Shown here: positions 5,366-5,432 of the stretch, in pieces | Layout: each line of letters starts with the position of its first letter | How positions within the stretch are numbered: the stretch's first letter is position 1 | Assembly (NCBI GenBank): GCA_964405325.1 | Contig: CAYONM010000249.1 | Location: forward strand, 1 to 5,432 | DNA from: CAYONM01 sp964405325 | GTDB taxonomy: Bacteria; Planctomycetota; UBA11346 | Length of the DNA stretch: 5,432 bases | Direction of reading: 5' to 3' | Position numbers and translations under genes: made by a program | Notes under the pieces: model-generated | What the model was told of the DNA's origin: nothing | Database searches by the model: none | Seen by the model: only the letters and a program-made list of their open reading frames with translations

Positions 5366-5432
5366 ATGACGTTTCCATCAGAGGGGGCGTTGCCCCCTCG
5401 CGACGTCCGTCGCACCCGCCAGCCGGGCTCCG
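5366..5432 (-). repeat. Hairpin-rich dispersed repeat, copy 3 (inverted, partial at window edge)
   Basis: Read on the minus strand this is the terminal part of the same repeat as at 22-366. The end motif CTCTGATGGAAACGTCAT occupies 5383-5366. The 8-bp stem GAGGGGGC/GCCCCCTC is at 5381-5388 and 5392-5399, and the palindromic TGCGACGGACGTCGC at 5414-5400. Over 5381-5414 it matches copy 1 at 32 of 34 positions, both differences being in the hairpin loop. Beyond 5414 the similarity fades, so this copy is older or belongs to a diverged subtype. The rest lies outside the window. Confidence 0.75.

Overview
The window (GC-rich, about 55-60% by eye) looks like a piece of a proteobacterial chromosome, probably a gammaproteobacterium. 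This placement is an inference from the ClpB type, strong Shine-Dalgarno sites, a -24/-12 promoter-like site and the abundance of small intergenic hairpin repeats; no gene here fixes the taxon. Three protein-coding genes are supported, and the remaining DNA is largely small repeats.

Layout. Positions 22-366 hold two head-to-tail copies of a hairpin-rich repeat with 18-bp imperfect terminal inverted repeats; the second copy differs by a clean 73-bp indel. A third, partial copy lies inverted at the right edge (5366-5432). Positions 484-3108 (minus strand) encode a full-length ClpB disaggregase with a near-perfect Shine-Dalgarno site and a good sigma-54 (-24/-12) promoter match just upstream. 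A 417-bp divergent intergenic region follows. Positions 3526-4725 (plus strand) encode an L-rhamnose isomerase of the Pseudomonas stutzeri/Bacillus type with all expected metal ligands. A G+C-rich hairpin follows its stop codon. A 161-bp nearly symmetrical palindromic element with 20-bp terminal inverted repeats (MITE-like) lies at 4774-4934. A convergent single-domain STAS protein (4935-5270, minus strand) follows, whose stop codon directly abuts the MITE.

How the genes fit together. There is no evident shared pathway. clpB is a protein-quality-control gene, the isomerase is a sugar-catabolism enzyme without its usual kinase and aldolase partners in view, and the STAS protein is an orphan regulator without a visible kinase or phosphatase. 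All three appear to be single transcription units (clpB and the isomerase divergent, the isomerase and STAS convergent). I see no evidence for a new multi-gene system; the most interesting material is the two kinds of small mobile/repeat element and the possible sigma-54 control of clpB.
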